Under the pieces are notes generated by a model that was not told where the DNA came from, did not search any database, and saw only the letters and a program-made list of their open reading frames with translations. From Alicycliphilus denitrificans_A (GTDB lineage: Bacteria > Pseudomonadota > Gammaproteobacteria > Burkholderiales > Burkholderiaceae_C), in assembly GCF_044792555.1 (NCBI RefSeq), contig NZ_CP126238.1, positions 2,976,001-3,040,000 on the forward strand: DNA of 64,000 nt, written 5' to 3'. This document shows positions 50,583 through 59,607 of the stretch, in pieces. The translations under genes and the position numbers were made by a program. Within the stretch, counting starts at the first letter, position 1, and the number at the start of each line of letters is the position of its first letter.

Positions 50583-52616
50583 ATGCGCCTGAGCTGGCAA
50601 GAGTTGCGCAGCGTGACGCTGGCCCAGGCCATCGCGCGGGCCGACGGCGAGCGCACCCTGGTCAGCCAGACCGAGTGGGACGAGGCCACGCGCCAGGCCG
50701 TCGAGGCCGCGCGCGGCCGCGGCGTGCAGCGCGTGGGCGTGGCCGACGTGGTGCTGGAGCGCTCCGCCGCCATCGTCGCCCGGGCCGCCGGGCGCGATGC
50801 CACGGTCGCCGCGCTGCAGCAGGCGGGCGCGCAGGGGCGCTGGCTGTCCCGGGGCCTGCCCCTGCTGGCGCTGCTGCTGGGCCTGGTGCTGGACCGCTTC
50901 GCCAACGCGCACCGCGTGGACCTGCTCTCGCCCCCGCTGCTGCTGGTGTTGGGCTGGAACCTGGCCGTGTATGCGCTGCTGCTCTGGCACGCCTGGCGCG
51001 CCCGGCGCGGCCCCGATGCCGAGAGGCAACAGCCCCCGTCCGCACTGCAGCAATGGCTGCTGCGCCCCCAGGCAAGCGCCGGCCACGGCGCACGCCGGGG
51101 CCTGGCGGCCCGCATTGCCGCCGACTTCGTGGCGCACTGGTCGAGCCTGACGCGCGCGCGCTTTGCCCAGCAGGCCGCTGGCGTGCTGCACCTGTGCGCC
51201 GCCGCCTGGGCCGCGGGCATTGCGCTGTCGCTGCTGCTGCGCGGCCTGGTGGTGAGCTACCGCTTCGGCTGGGAAAGCACCTTTCTCGACGCCGCCCAGG
51301 TGCACGCCATCGTGAGCCTGCTGTTCGCGCCGCTCACCCTGCTGTTCGGCCTGGCGCCGTTCTCGCTGCCGGAGGTCGCCGCCACGCAGAACTTTGCCGG
51401 CGAGGGCGCGGCCGGCGCCCGCTGGGTATGGATGTATGTGGGCCTGCTGGCCCTGGTGGTGGTGCTGCCGCGCCTGCTGCTGGCCGCCTGGGCCGGCTGG
51501 CGCCAGGCACGGCTGGCGCGCCAATGCACGCTGGATACCGATGGCAGCGACTTCGACGCCCTGCGTGCGGCGCTGCCCGGCGACCTGCTGATCGGCCTGC
51601 TGTGCACCGCACCCGCCCAGCAGCAGCAATTTGCCGCCCTGCTGGCGCTGCATGCCGAGCATGGCGCCATGGCCAGCACCCAGGGCGACCGGCTGCGCCT
51701 CATCGACCCCACGCAGGCGGCCACCCCCGTCGATGTCGTGCTTGCGTGGGGCGATGGGCCGGCCCCCCAGTTGCCGCACGCCTGGCACCCGGCCCCCATG
51801 CTGGCGCTGGGCAGTGCGGAATTTGGCGCCAGCTGGGTGCGGGACGGCGTGCTGTTCGAACGCCTGGCCGCCCTGCTGCCCACGCAGCAGCACGCGCTGC
51901 AACGGCTGGGCCAGGCCTGGCAGGCGCGCAACGAGGCCATCTTCAGCCAATCGCTGCAGGCGCTGGCCGAGCACCTGCACGCCTGCGCCGCCCTGGCAGG
52001 AAGCGGGCAAAGCGCCGCCCACTACGCCAAGCTGCTGCAGGCGCTGGACACGGCGCTGCAAGACCTGCACGGCCTGCACGGCCAGAAGGCGGCAGTGGCG
52101 CAGGCGCCCAGGCAGCTGCCGCCGCCCGCACAGGGCGACACAGCAGCGCGCGCCGGCGACAGCAAGGCCCTGGCCGTGGGCACATCCGCCGGCGCCGCCG
52201 CGGGGGCCGCGGCCGGTGCCAAGGTGGGCGCCATGATCGACGTGGGCACGGGCGGCCTGACCCTGGGCGTGGGCACGGCGCTGGGCGCGCTGCTGGGCGG
52301 CACCACGGCCTGGGCCATGCGCGCCCTGCAGAAAAAAGGCGAGCAAAAGGACAGCACCGACGAACTGCTGCGCCACATGGTCGAGGCGGCATGCACGCGC
52401 TACCTGGTGCTGGCCCACCTCGGGCGCATGCCCGCGCCGCAGGCAGGTGAACTGGGCGCACGCTGGCATGCAGAGGTCACGGGCACCGTGGCGGCGCATT
52501 GGGATGCACTGGCCGATGCCCTGCGCGCCGAGTCCGCGCCCACTGATGGCTTGCAGCCGCTGCTGCGCACCATGCTGCAGGGAATTTTATTGAGAAAAAT
52601 GGCAGATAAGGCTTGA
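50583..52616 (+). CDS. DUF2868-like membrane protein fused to a DUF3482-like C-terminus
   Basis: A 677-residue protein 10 bases after hpnE. Residues 1-340 match the DUF2868 pattern: a soluble start, then paired helices near 85-130, 190-215, 235-265 and 285-310. The C-terminal part contains a Gly/Ala helical hairpin (GTSAGAAAGAAAGAKVGAMI, GGLTLGVGTALGALLGGTTA) like that of DUF3482 GTPases. No GxxxxGKS P-loop is present between them. The last codons come from a dispersed repeat copy. Function unknown; the fusion reading is inference. Confidence 0.75.
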   Translation: MRLSWQELRSVTLAQAIARADGERTLVSQTEWDEATRQAVEAARGRGVQRVGVADVVLERSAAIVARAAGRDATVAALQQAGAQGRWLSRGLPLLALLLGLVLDRFANAHRVDLLSPPLLLVLGWNLAVYALLLWHAWRARRGPDAERQQPPSALQQWLLRPQASAGHGARRGLAARIAADFVAHWSSLTRARFAQQAAGVLHLCAAAWAAGIALSLLLRGLVVSYRFGWESTFLDAAQVHAIVSLLFAPLTLLFGLAPFSLPEVAATQNFAGEGAAGARWVWMYVGLLALVVVLPRLLLAAWAGWRQARLARQCTLDTDGSDFDALRAALPGDLLIGLLCTAPAQQQQFAALLALHAEHGAMASTQGDRLRLIDPTQAATPVDVVLAWGDGPAPQLPHAWHPAPMLALGSAEFGASWVRDGVLFERLAALLPTQQHALQRLGQAWQARNEAIFSQSLQALAEHLHACAALAGSGQSAAHYAKLLQALDTALQDLHGLHGQKAAVAQAPRQLPPPAQGDTAARAGDSKALAVGTSAGAAAGAAAGAKVGAMIDVGTGGLTLGVGTALGALLGGTTAWAMRALQKKGEQKDSTDELLRHMVEAACTRYLVLAHLGRMPAPQAGELGARWHAEVTGTVAAHWDALADALRAESAPTDGLQPLLRTMLQGILLRKMADKA

Positions 52617-52645
52617 TTAGACTACGCAGGACGCTATTTTTTTAA
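52597..52645 (-). repeat. Dispersed ~55-bp repeat (diverged), spanning two gene ends
   Basis: On the minus strand AATAGCGTCCTGCG, TAATCAAGCC, GCCATTTTT, AATAAAA follow the consensus order and spacing of the other copies. It contains the stop codons of the plus-strand gene ending at 52616 and the minus-strand gene ending at 52634. Confidence 0.5.
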
Positions 52646-53923
52646 TAGCTCATCCGACATCACCCCCAGCGCCACCGGCGGCTCCAGCACATCCGCCAGC
52701 CGCAGCACCTCCAGCCCCGTGTGCGCCCAGAAGCGCGCCAAAGGCGCGCTGCGCGTGAGCAGCAGGCGCTGCACCAGCGGCTCCATGTGGGTCGTCGCGG
52801 GGTCGGCCAGCAGCAGGTAGCGCGCGTCCACCGAATCGGGCGCGCCGGCGGCGGCCTCATTGACCTGCACCACCCAGTCCAGACCCTTGAGCGCATCCAG
52901 CACCGGCTCCAGCTGCAGCACATCCACGCGCAGCAGTTGCGCCAGCTGCACCGCCGTGAGCCCGTGCGCGGCCTGCCCGCGCGCGCCGTGCAGCTGCTGC
53001 AGCGCCTCCACGGCCAGCAGAAAGGGCCAGCCCTGCCCGCCCGCATGCCGCGCCACGCCGGCCAGCAGGCTGGGCAGATAGGCCGCGACCACGGCGCCCA
53101 GCAGCACGATGACCCAGGCCACGTAGATCCACAGCAGCAGGATGGGCAGCGTGGCAAAGGTGCCGTAGATCACCGAATAGGTGGGCACCGAGGCCAGGTA
53201 CAGGCCCAGGCCCTTCTTGGCCAGCTCCATGCCCACGGACACGAACAGGCTGCCCGCCCAAGCGTCGCGCCAGTGCACCTGGGTGTTGGGCACGTAGCGG
53301 TACATGGCGGCCACGCCGGCCGCCAGCAGCAGGAACTCGATCGCATCCAGCAGCAGGCGCGCGCCGCCCGGCAGCGTGGCGCCCAGGCCGCGCGAGGCGG
53401 CGCCGGCGATGGAGGCGCTCAGTGCCAGGCTGGCCGCCAGCACCAGCGGGCCCAGCGTGATGGCGGCCCAGTAGATCAGCACGCGCTGGCCCAGCGGGCG
53501 CAGGCGGCGCACGCGCCAGATGGTGTTGAGCGTGCGGTCTATGGTCAGGATCAGCGCCAGCGCCGTGAGCATGAGCACCGAGAACCCCGCCACGCCCAGG
53601 CCGCTGGCCTTGGCCGAGAACTGCGTCAGATAGCCCAGCACCGGGCGCGAGATGCTGTCGGGCACCAGGCTGTCGATGAGCCAGCGCTGCAGCATCTGCT
53701 CCATCTTGCCGAAGATGGGAAAGGCCGCGAACACCGCCAGCGCCACCGTGAAGAACGGCACCAGCGCCAGCAGCGTGGTGAAGGTGAGGCTGCTGGCGGT
53801 GATGCCCAGCCGGTCCTCGCGAAAGCGCTCGCGCAGCATGTGCGCGGTGGTGCGCCAGGGGAAGTGGGAAAGCTGCACCAACCAGGTTTCGAGACGCTGC
53901 GCAAAGGGTGGGGACAAGGGCAT
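52634..53923 (-). CDS. YihY-family inner-membrane protein
   Basis: A 429-residue protein often annotated ribonuclease BN, though that activity belongs to another gene. About six helices lie in the first 280 residues, with the family block LRERFREDRLGITASSLTFT, a conserved TIDRTLNTIWRVRRLRPLGQ segment and PTYSVIYGTFATLPILLLWI. The soluble C-terminal ~140 residues resemble a winged-helix domain (GLTAVQLAQLLRVDVLQLEP). The last residues (ELLKK) and the stop come from the dispersed repeat. Divergent from the DUF2069 gene. Confidence 0.88.
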   Translation of the reverse strand: MPLSPPFAQRLETWLVQLSHFPWRTTAHMLRERFREDRLGITASSLTFTTLLALVPFFTVALAVFAAFPIFGKMEQMLQRWLIDSLVPDSISRPVLGYLTQFSAKASGLGVAGFSVLMLTALALILTIDRTLNTIWRVRRLRPLGQRVLIYWAAITLGPLVLAASLALSASIAGAASRGLGATLPGGARLLLDAIEFLLLAAGVAAMYRYVPNTQVHWRDAWAGSLFVSVGMELAKKGLGLYLASVPTYSVIYGTFATLPILLLWIYVAWVIVLLGAVVAAYLPSLLAGVARHAGGQGWPFLLAVEALQQLHGARGQAAHGLTAVQLAQLLRVDVLQLEPVLDALKGLDWVVQVNEAAAGAPDSVDARYLLLADPATTHMEPLVQRLLLTRSAPLARFWAHTGLEVLRLADVLEPPVALGVMSDELLKK

Positions 53924-53944
53924 GGCCGATATGATGCCAGCCCC

Positions 53945-54364
53945 ATGCATTCCGAAATCCCCCCTCCGCCCACCCCAGTGACCACCGATGTGGCCGCCAC
54001 GCGCTGGCTGGCCGTGGGCAGCCTGCTGGGCCTGATCGTGCTGTGCCTGGCCTGGGAGCTGTGGCTCAGCCCCCTGCGCCCCGGCGGCTCGTGGCTGGCG
54101 CTGAAGGCACTGCCGCTGGCCTGGCCGCTGGCGGGCCTGCTCAAGCGCCGCATGTATACCTACCGCTGGGTCAGCCTGCTGGTGTGGCTGTACTTCACCG
54201 AAGGCGTGGTGCGCGCCTGGAGCGACCCGGCCCCCGGCAACTGGCTGGCCGGCATCGAGATCGCGCTGTGCCTGCTGCTGTTCACCGCCTGCGCCCTGCA
54301 TGTGCGCCTGCGCCTGGCCGCCGCCAAGGCGCGCCCATCCACCCCTGCTGCCGATCCGACATGA
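53945..54364 (+). CDS. DUF2069 family membrane protein
   Basis: A 139-residue protein with four predicted helices, the arrangement WELWLSPLRPGGSWLALKAL, YTYRWVSLLVWLYFTEGVVR, WLAGIEIALCLLLFTACALH being typical of DUF2069. The start at 53945 is divergent from the YihY-like gene, with 21 bases between the starts. The stop overlaps the next gene by four bases (ATGA). Function unknown. Confidence 0.88.
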   Translation: MHSEIPPPPTPVTTDVAATRWLAVGSLLGLIVLCLAWELWLSPLRPGGSWLALKALPLAWPLAGLLKRRMYTYRWVSLLVWLYFTEGVVRAWSDPAPGNWLAGIEIALCLLLFTACALHVRLRLAAAKARPSTPAADPT

Positions 54365-55785
54365 CCACCACCCTGCTCGACACCCTGCGCCAGATCGTCG
54401 GCGCCGACCATGTGCTTACCGAGGGCGACCTCACGGCCTATGAACAGGACTGGCGCAAGCGCGCCCGCGGCAAGGCCCTGGCCGTGGTGCGCCCCGCCTC
54501 CACGCCGGAGGTGGCCGCCGTGGTCAAGGCCTGCGCCGCCGCCGGCTGTTCCATCGTGCCGCAGGGCGGCAACACCGGCCTGTCGGTGGGCAGCACGCCC
54601 GACGACAGCGGCACCCAGGTGGTGCTGAGCCTGACGCGCATGAACGCGGTGCGCGCCATGGATCGCGACAACCTGACCATGACGGTGGAGGCCGGCTGCA
54701 TCCTGCAAAGCCTGCAGGAAACCGCCAACAAGGAAGGCCTGCTGTTCCCCTTGAGCCTGGCGGCCGAGGGCAGCTGCACCATTGGCGGGAATCTCTCCAC
54801 CAACGCCGGCGGCACCCAGGTGGTGCGCTACGGCAACGCGCGCGAGCTGTGCCTGGGCCTGGAGGTGGTCACGCCGCAGGGCGAGGTGTGGGACGGCCTG
54901 TCCGGCCTGCGCAAGGACAACACCGGCTACGACCTGCGCGACCTGTTCATCGGCAGCGAGGGCACGCTGGGCATCATCACCGCGGCCACCATGAAGCTGT
55001 TTCCGCAGCCGGCCGCCCGGCTCACGGCCTGGGCCGCCGTGCCGTCGATGGCGGCGGCGGTGCGCCTGCTGGGCCTGGCGCACCAGCACCTGGGCGCGGG
55101 GCTCACGGGCTTCGAGGTCATGGGCCAGTTTGCGCTGTCGCTGGTCACCCGCCACATGCCGCAGCTGCGCGTGCCCTTCGCGGGATTGAAGGGCGCCCCG
55201 CCCTACTACGTGCTGCTGGAGAACAGCGACAGCGAGTCCGAGCAGCACGCGCGCGAGCGCTTCGAGGCGCTGCTGGAATTGGCCTTCGAGGACGGCTGCA
55301 TGCTCGACGCCGTGGTGGCCGAGAGCCTGTCGCAGGCGCAGGAGCTGTGGCATATCCGCGAGAGCATCCCGCTGGCCCAGGCCGAGGAAGGGCTGAACAT
55401 CAAGCACGACATCTCCATCGCCGCCTCGCGCATCCCGGCCTTCGTGGAACATGCCGACGCGCTGCTCGCGCGCGAGATCCCCGGCGTGCGCCTGGTCAAC
55501 TTCGGCCACCTGGGCGACGGCAACCTGCACTACAACGTGCAGGCGCCCGAGGGCGGCGATGCGGGCGAATTCCTGCGCACGCAGGAGGCGCGCGTGAACC
55601 AGCTGGTGTATGACGCCGTGGCGCAGTTTGGCGGCAGCTTCTCGGCCGAGCATGGCGTGGGCCAGCTCAAGGCCGACAAGCTGGCGCAGTACAAGTCGCC
55701 CGTGGCCCTGTCCATGATGCGCGCCATCAAGCAGGCGCTGGACCCGCAGGGCCTGATGAACCCGGGCTGTGTACTTCAAAAATAA
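54361..55785 (+). CDS. FAD-linked 2-hydroxyacid dehydrogenase (GlcD/D2HGDH type)
   Basis: A 474-residue flavoprotein of the PCMH/FAD_oxidase_C group, oxidising D-2-hydroxyacids such as D-lactate, glycolate or D-2-hydroxyglutarate. Visible: GCSIVPQGGNTGLSVGSTPD and CTIGGNLSTNAGGTQVVRYG for FAD, and the C-terminal metal/substrate residues in NFGHLGDGNLHYN and SAEHGVG. It is a stand-alone protein without glcE/glcF, which favours a D2HGDH- or D-lactate-like enzyme; the substrate is not decided. The stop codon lies in a dispersed repeat copy. Confidence 0.88.
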   Translation: MTTTLLDTLRQIVGADHVLTEGDLTAYEQDWRKRARGKALAVVRPASTPEVAAVVKACAAAGCSIVPQGGNTGLSVGSTPDDSGTQVVLSLTRMNAVRAMDRDNLTMTVEAGCILQSLQETANKEGLLFPLSLAAEGSCTIGGNLSTNAGGTQVVRYGNARELCLGLEVVTPQGEVWDGLSGLRKDNTGYDLRDLFIGSEGTLGIITAATMKLFPQPAARLTAWAAVPSMAAAVRLLGLAHQHLGAGLTGFEVMGQFALSLVTRHMPQLRVPFAGLKGAPPYYVLLENSDSESEQHARERFEALLELAFEDGCMLDAVVAESLSQAQELWHIRESIPLAQAEEGLNIKHDISIAASRIPAFVEHADALLAREIPGVRLVNFGHLGDGNLHYNVQAPEGGDAGEFLRTQEARVNQLVYDAVAQFGGSFSAEHGVGQLKADKLAQYKSPVALSMMRAIKQALDPQGLMNPGCVLQK

Positions 55786-55836
55786 GAGCTGCCAGCGCTT
55801 GCCAAATAAGCGCTGCAGCCACTTTTCATTCAAACC
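55779..55836 (+). repeat. Dispersed ~55-bp repeat, copy between the flavoprotein gene and thyA
   Basis: AAGAGCTGCCAGCGCTTGCC, AAATAAGCGCTGCAGCC, ACTTTTCATTCAAA. It provides the stop codon of the upstream gene and fills the gap up to the thyA start. Confidence 0.75.
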
Positions 55837-56652
55837 ATGACACAACGCCCCATCCGCCACCAATACGAAGACCTGATGCGCCACGTGTTCGAACACGGCA
55901 CGCCCAAAGGCGACCGCACGGGCACGGGCACGAAGAGCGTGTTCGGCCACCAGATGCGCTTTGACCTGGCCGAGGGCTTTCCACTCGTCACCACCAAGAA
56001 GGTTCACCTCAAGTCCATCATCCTGGAGCTGCTGTGGTTCCTGCAGGGCAGCAGCAACGCACGCTGGCTGCAGGAGCGCGGCTGCAGCATCTGGGACGAA
56101 TGGGCCGACCCGCACACCGGCGACCTGGGCCCGGTGTACGGCGTACAGTGGCGCAGTTGGCCCACGCCCGATGGCGGGCACATCGACCAGATCCAGCAGG
56201 TCATCGACACACTGCGCCAAAACCCCGACTCCCGCCGCATCATCGTGAGCGCCTGGAACGTGGCCGAACTGGACAGGATGGCCCTCATGCCCTGCCACGC
56301 CTTCTTCCAGTTCTACGTGGCCGAAGGGCGCCTCTCCTGCCAGCTCTACCAGAGGAGCGCCGACATCTTCCTGGGCGTGCCATTCAACATCGCCTCCTAC
56401 GCGCTGCTCACCCACATGCTGGCCCAGCAGTGCGACCTGCAGGTGGGCGACTTCATCTGGACCGGCGGCGACTGCCACATCTACAACAACCACTTCGATC
56501 AGGTGCAGACCCAGCTGGCGCGCCAGCCCTATGCCTACCCCCAGCTGCAGATCAAGCGCCGCCCGGCATCCATCTTCGAGTACCAGTACGAGGATTTCGA
56601 GGTGCTGGGCTATGAGCACCATCCGGCCATCAAGGCGCCGGTGGCTGTCTAG
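55837..56652 (+). CDS. thyA: Thymidylate synthase
   Basis: ThyA methylates dUMP to dTMP using methylene-tetrahydrofolate, producing the dihydrofolate that FolA (encoded 2.2 kb downstream) recycles. The 271-residue enzyme has the catalytic Cys153 in MALMPCHAFFQFYV, dUMP-binding QLYQRSADIFLGVPFNIASY and the RTGTGT loop at the N-terminus. The leader is largely a dispersed repeat, so the ribosome site is poor. Confidence 0.97.
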   Translation: MTQRPIRHQYEDLMRHVFEHGTPKGDRTGTGTKSVFGHQMRFDLAEGFPLVTTKKVHLKSIILELLWFLQGSSNARWLQERGCSIWDEWADPHTGDLGPVYGVQWRSWPTPDGGHIDQIQQVIDTLRQNPDSRRIIVSAWNVAELDRMALMPCHAFFQFYVAEGRLSCQLYQRSADIFLGVPFNIASYALLTHMLAQQCDLQVGDFIWTGGDCHIYNNHFDQVQTQLARQPYAYPQLQIKRRPASIFEYQYEDFEVLGYEHHPAIKAPVAV

Positions 56653-56728
56653 GCGCCACGGGCTTGCGCCCCCGTAGACATCGCTCCAACTACCTGCGAA
56701 GCTGTCCACCTTCGAGGAGGAATGAACG

Positions 56729-58777
56729 ATGACCCCACCCGGCGCGACACCCATCGAAAACATCCGCAACCTGACCCTGGTCGGCCCGGCGGCGGCCGGC
56801 AAGACCACCCTGGCCGAGGCCCTGCTGCAGCACACGGGCGCCATTGGCGCGGCGGGCAGCGTGGAGCGCGGCACCACGGTGAGCGACCATGACCCGCTGG
56901 AGATCAAGACCCAGCACTCGCTGCAGTCGGCCGTGATGCATGCCAGGCATGGCGGCTGCCTTATCCACCTGATAGACACGCCCGGCCTGCCCGACTTCAT
57001 CGGCCAGAGCCTGGCCGCGCTGGAGGCGGTGGAGACGGCGGCCATCGTCATCAGCGCCGCGGCCGGCATCGAGCCCATGGCGCGGCGCATGATGGAGTAC
57101 GCGGCCGAGCGGCAGCTCGATCGCCTGATCATCGTCAACAAGATCGATGCCGAGGGCGCCGACCTGCCCGCGCTGCTGGCCGACATCCAGGCGACCTTCG
57201 GCAAGGAATGCCTGCCGCTGAACCTGCCGGATGCGGGGGCAAGCCAGGTGGTGGACTGCTTCTACAACCGCGCGGGGCACAGTGATTTTGGTGCCGTGGA
57301 TGACGCCCACCGCGCGCTGGTGGAGCAGGTGGTGGAGGTCGATGCGGCGTTCGTCGAGCGCTATCTGAACGACGGCGATATCGACCCCGACGAGCTGCAC
57401 GCGCCTTTGGCCCAGGCACTGCGCGAGGGGCATCTGATTCCGGTGTGCTTCGTCTCGGCGCGCACGGGCGCGGGCATGGGCGAGCTGCTCGACGTGATCG
57501 CCAGGCTGCTGCCCAACCCCACCGAGGGCAACCCGCCCGACTTCCTGAACGGCGAGGGCGACACCGCTCAGGCCATGCGCGCCAGCCCCGATGCCGCGGC
57601 CCATGTGCTGGCCCATGTGTTCAAGCTCAGCGTAGACCCCTACGTGGGCAAGCTGGGCTTTGTACGCGTGCACCAGGGCACGATCACGCCGGGCACCCAG
57701 CTCTACGTGGGCGACGGGCGCAAGCCTTTCAAGGTGGGCCACCTGTACCTGCAGCAGGGCAAGAACCATGTGGAGCTGGCGGGTGCCGGGCCGGGCGCGA
57801 TCTGCGTCATCGGCAAGGTGGACGAGCTGCATTTCGACGCCGTGCTGCACGACGCCGCAGAGGACAACCACATCCACCTGAGGCCCCTGCCCTTGCCCGT
57901 GCCGGTGCACGGCATTGCCATCGCACCCAAGCGGCGCGGCGACGAGCAGCGCATGTGGGAGATCATGAACAAGCTGGTGGCCGAGGACCCCTGCCTGCTG
58001 ATCGAACATGTGCCGGCCACCAACGAGACCATTGCCCGCGGCCTGGGCGAGCTGCACCTGCGCGTGCTGCTGGAGCGGCTGCGCGAGGTGTACAAGTTCG
58101 AGGTGGACACGCGCGCCCCGCGCATCGCCTACCGCGAGACCATCACCCGCGGCGCTGCCGCACAGTACCGCCACAAGAAGCAGAGCGGCGGCGCCGGCCA
58201 GTTTGGCGAGGTGCACCTGCGCATAGAGCCGCTGCCGCGCGGCGCGGGCTTCGAGTTTGTCGACCAGGTCAAGGGCGGCACCATTCCCGGCCAGTTCATG
58301 CCGGCCGTGGAAAAAGGCGTGCGCGAGGCGCTGACCGAGGGCGTGATTGCCGGCTACCCGGTGCAGGACGTGCGCGTGATCGTCTACGACGGCAAGCACC
58401 ATGCGGTGGACAGCAAGGAGGTGGCCTTCGTCACCGCGGGCAAGAAAGCCTTCCAGGCGGCCATCCGCGAGGCCGGGCCGGTGGTACTGGAGCCCATCGC
58501 GCGCATGCAGGTCAGCGCGCCCGAGGGCGCGATGGGCGCCATCACCGGCGATCTGTCGGCGCGGCGCGGCGTGGTCAGCGGCACCGACAGCGACCGGCTG
58601 GGCCAGCTCACGGTGACTGGCGAGGCCCCGCTGGCCGAGCTGACCGACTACCAAAGCCGCCTGAACGCCATGACCGCCGGCCAGGGCAGCTACGCCCTGG
58701 CCCTGTCGCACTATGAGGTGGTGCCGCCCGGGGTGCAGCAGCAGCTGGTGGGCCAGCACAAGGTGCAGGACGAATGA
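56729..58777 (+). CDS. Elongation-factor-G-like GTPase
   Basis: A 682-residue EF-G paralogue. The G domain has P-loop GPAAAGKTT (instead of the GHIDxGKTT of translational EF-G), DTPGLPDF and NKID; EF-G domains II-V follow (GGAGQFGEVHLRIEPL, GAITGDLSARRGVV). The altered P-loop and switch I (TTVSDHDPLE, then KTQHSLQ) place it in the EF-G-II/FusA-like group whose cellular task is unclear. GAGGAGG lies upstream of the ATG. The organism should have a standard fusA elsewhere. Confidence 0.88.
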   Translation: MTPPGATPIENIRNLTLVGPAAAGKTTLAEALLQHTGAIGAAGSVERGTTVSDHDPLEIKTQHSLQSAVMHARHGGCLIHLIDTPGLPDFIGQSLAALEAVETAAIVISAAAGIEPMARRMMEYAAERQLDRLIIVNKIDAEGADLPALLADIQATFGKECLPLNLPDAGASQVVDCFYNRAGHSDFGAVDDAHRALVEQVVEVDAAFVERYLNDGDIDPDELHAPLAQALREGHLIPVCFVSARTGAGMGELLDVIARLLPNPTEGNPPDFLNGEGDTAQAMRASPDAAAHVLAHVFKLSVDPYVGKLGFVRVHQGTITPGTQLYVGDGRKPFKVGHLYLQQGKNHVELAGAGPGAICVIGKVDELHFDAVLHDAAEDNHIHLRPLPLPVPVHGIAIAPKRRGDEQRMWEIMNKLVAEDPCLLIEHVPATNETIARGLGELHLRVLLERLREVYKFEVDTRAPRIAYRETITRGAAAQYRHKKQSGGAGQFGEVHLRIEPLPRGAGFEFVDQVKGGTIPGQFMPAVEKGVREALTEGVIAGYPVQDVRVIVYDGKHHAVDSKEVAFVTAGKKAFQAAIREAGPVVLEPIARMQVSAPEGAMGAITGDLSARRGVVSGTDSDRLGQLTVTGEAPLAELTDYQSRLNAMTAGQGSYALALSHYEVVPPGVQQQLVGQHKVQDE

Positions 58778-58869
58778 GCCCCGGTGCCTGACGGGGCATG
58801 GACGAGGATTCGTCGCGCCAAACCCTCTGCGCCAGGCGGCTGGAGCACCGGCGTTATGCTCCTGGGTCT

Positions 58870-59361
58870 ATGGAAATCGCCCTCATCTACGCCCGCGCCG
58901 CCAACGGCGTCATAGGCCGCAACGGCACCATGCCCTGGCACCTGCCCGAGGATCTGGCGCACTTCAAGCAGCTCACCCAGGGCCACCCGGTCATCATGGG
59001 GCGCAAAACCTGGGACTCGCTGCCGGCACGCTTTCGCCCGCTGCCCGGGCGCGCCAACATCGTCGTGACGCGCCAGGAAGATTGGCATGAAAACGGTGTG
59101 CAGCGCGCATCCAGCCTGCGCGATGCGCTATCAATGGTTGAGCAAGACAACTCCGTCGCTTGGATCATGGGCGGCGCCCAGATCTACGCCCAGGCCCTGC
59201 CCCTGGCGACGCGCGTGGAGGTGACCGAGATCGGCCAGGACTTCGAGGGCGACGCCCACGCCCCAACCCTCGGGCCCGAATGGCAGGAGGTGGCGCGCAG
59301 CAGCCATGTCAGCGCCGGCGGCCTGCCCTATGACTTCGTCAGCCTGCGCCGGCGCGCCTGA
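58870..59361 (+). CDS. folA: Dihydrofolate reductase
   Basis: A 163-residue DHFR reducing dihydrofolate to tetrahydrofolate with NADPH. Family elements: IYARAANGVIGRNGTMPWHL, LPEDLAHFKQLTQGHPVIMG, GRKTWDSLP and the IMGGAQIYAQAL block. The ATG at 58870 starts the conserved strand; a longer in-frame ATG at 58798 adds unrelated residues. The segment around residues 75-95 may contain an old repeat copy, but the reading frame and family alignment are kept. Confidence 0.96.
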   Translation: MEIALIYARAANGVIGRNGTMPWHLPEDLAHFKQLTQGHPVIMGRKTWDSLPARFRPLPGRANIVVTRQEDWHENGVQRASSLRDALSMVEQDNSVAWIMGGAQIYAQALPLATRVEVTEIGQDFEGDAHAPTLGPEWQEVARSSHVSAGGLPYDFVSLRRRA

Positions 59362-59378
59362 AGCACCGCGGATCCACC

Positions 59379-59606
59379 ATGCGCACATTTGCAACCCCCG
59401 ACGGCCGACGCTGGCACGCGGCGCTGCTGGAGGCCTCCTACGGCCAAGTGCTGCTGATCTTCAGCCCCGAGCAGGGCGAGGGCCTGCGCCAGCACCCCAT
59501 GCCTGCGGAGCACCTGGCGCAAGCCACCGGAGAGCTGGCCGCCATGGGCGATGCGGTCCTGGCCAACCTGCTGGCCCAGGCCACGCCCTGGCAGCCGGGC
59601 GCGTAA
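59379..59606 (+). CDS. Small conserved-looking hypothetical protein
   Basis: A 75-residue frame 17 bases after folA on the same strand (MRTFATPDGRRWHAALLEAS to LLAQATPWQPGA). Codon use matches neighbouring genes and the composition is that of a soluble small protein with a beta start and helical end. The stop lies two bases before the end of the convergent lipA. No known motif; the ribosome site is weak. Confidence 0.65.
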   Translation: MRTFATPDGRRWHAALLEASYGQVLLIFSPEQGEGLRQHPMPAEHLAQATGELAAMGDAVLANLLAQATPWQPGA

Positions 59607-59607
59607 C

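Noticed and set aside
59080..59140. Eighth copy of the dispersed repeat inside folA
   Set aside because: TTGATAGC, GCGC and CCGTTTT follow the right order on the minus strand, but the folA protein aligns here without an insertion, so chance or an old gene-conversion trace cannot be told apart.
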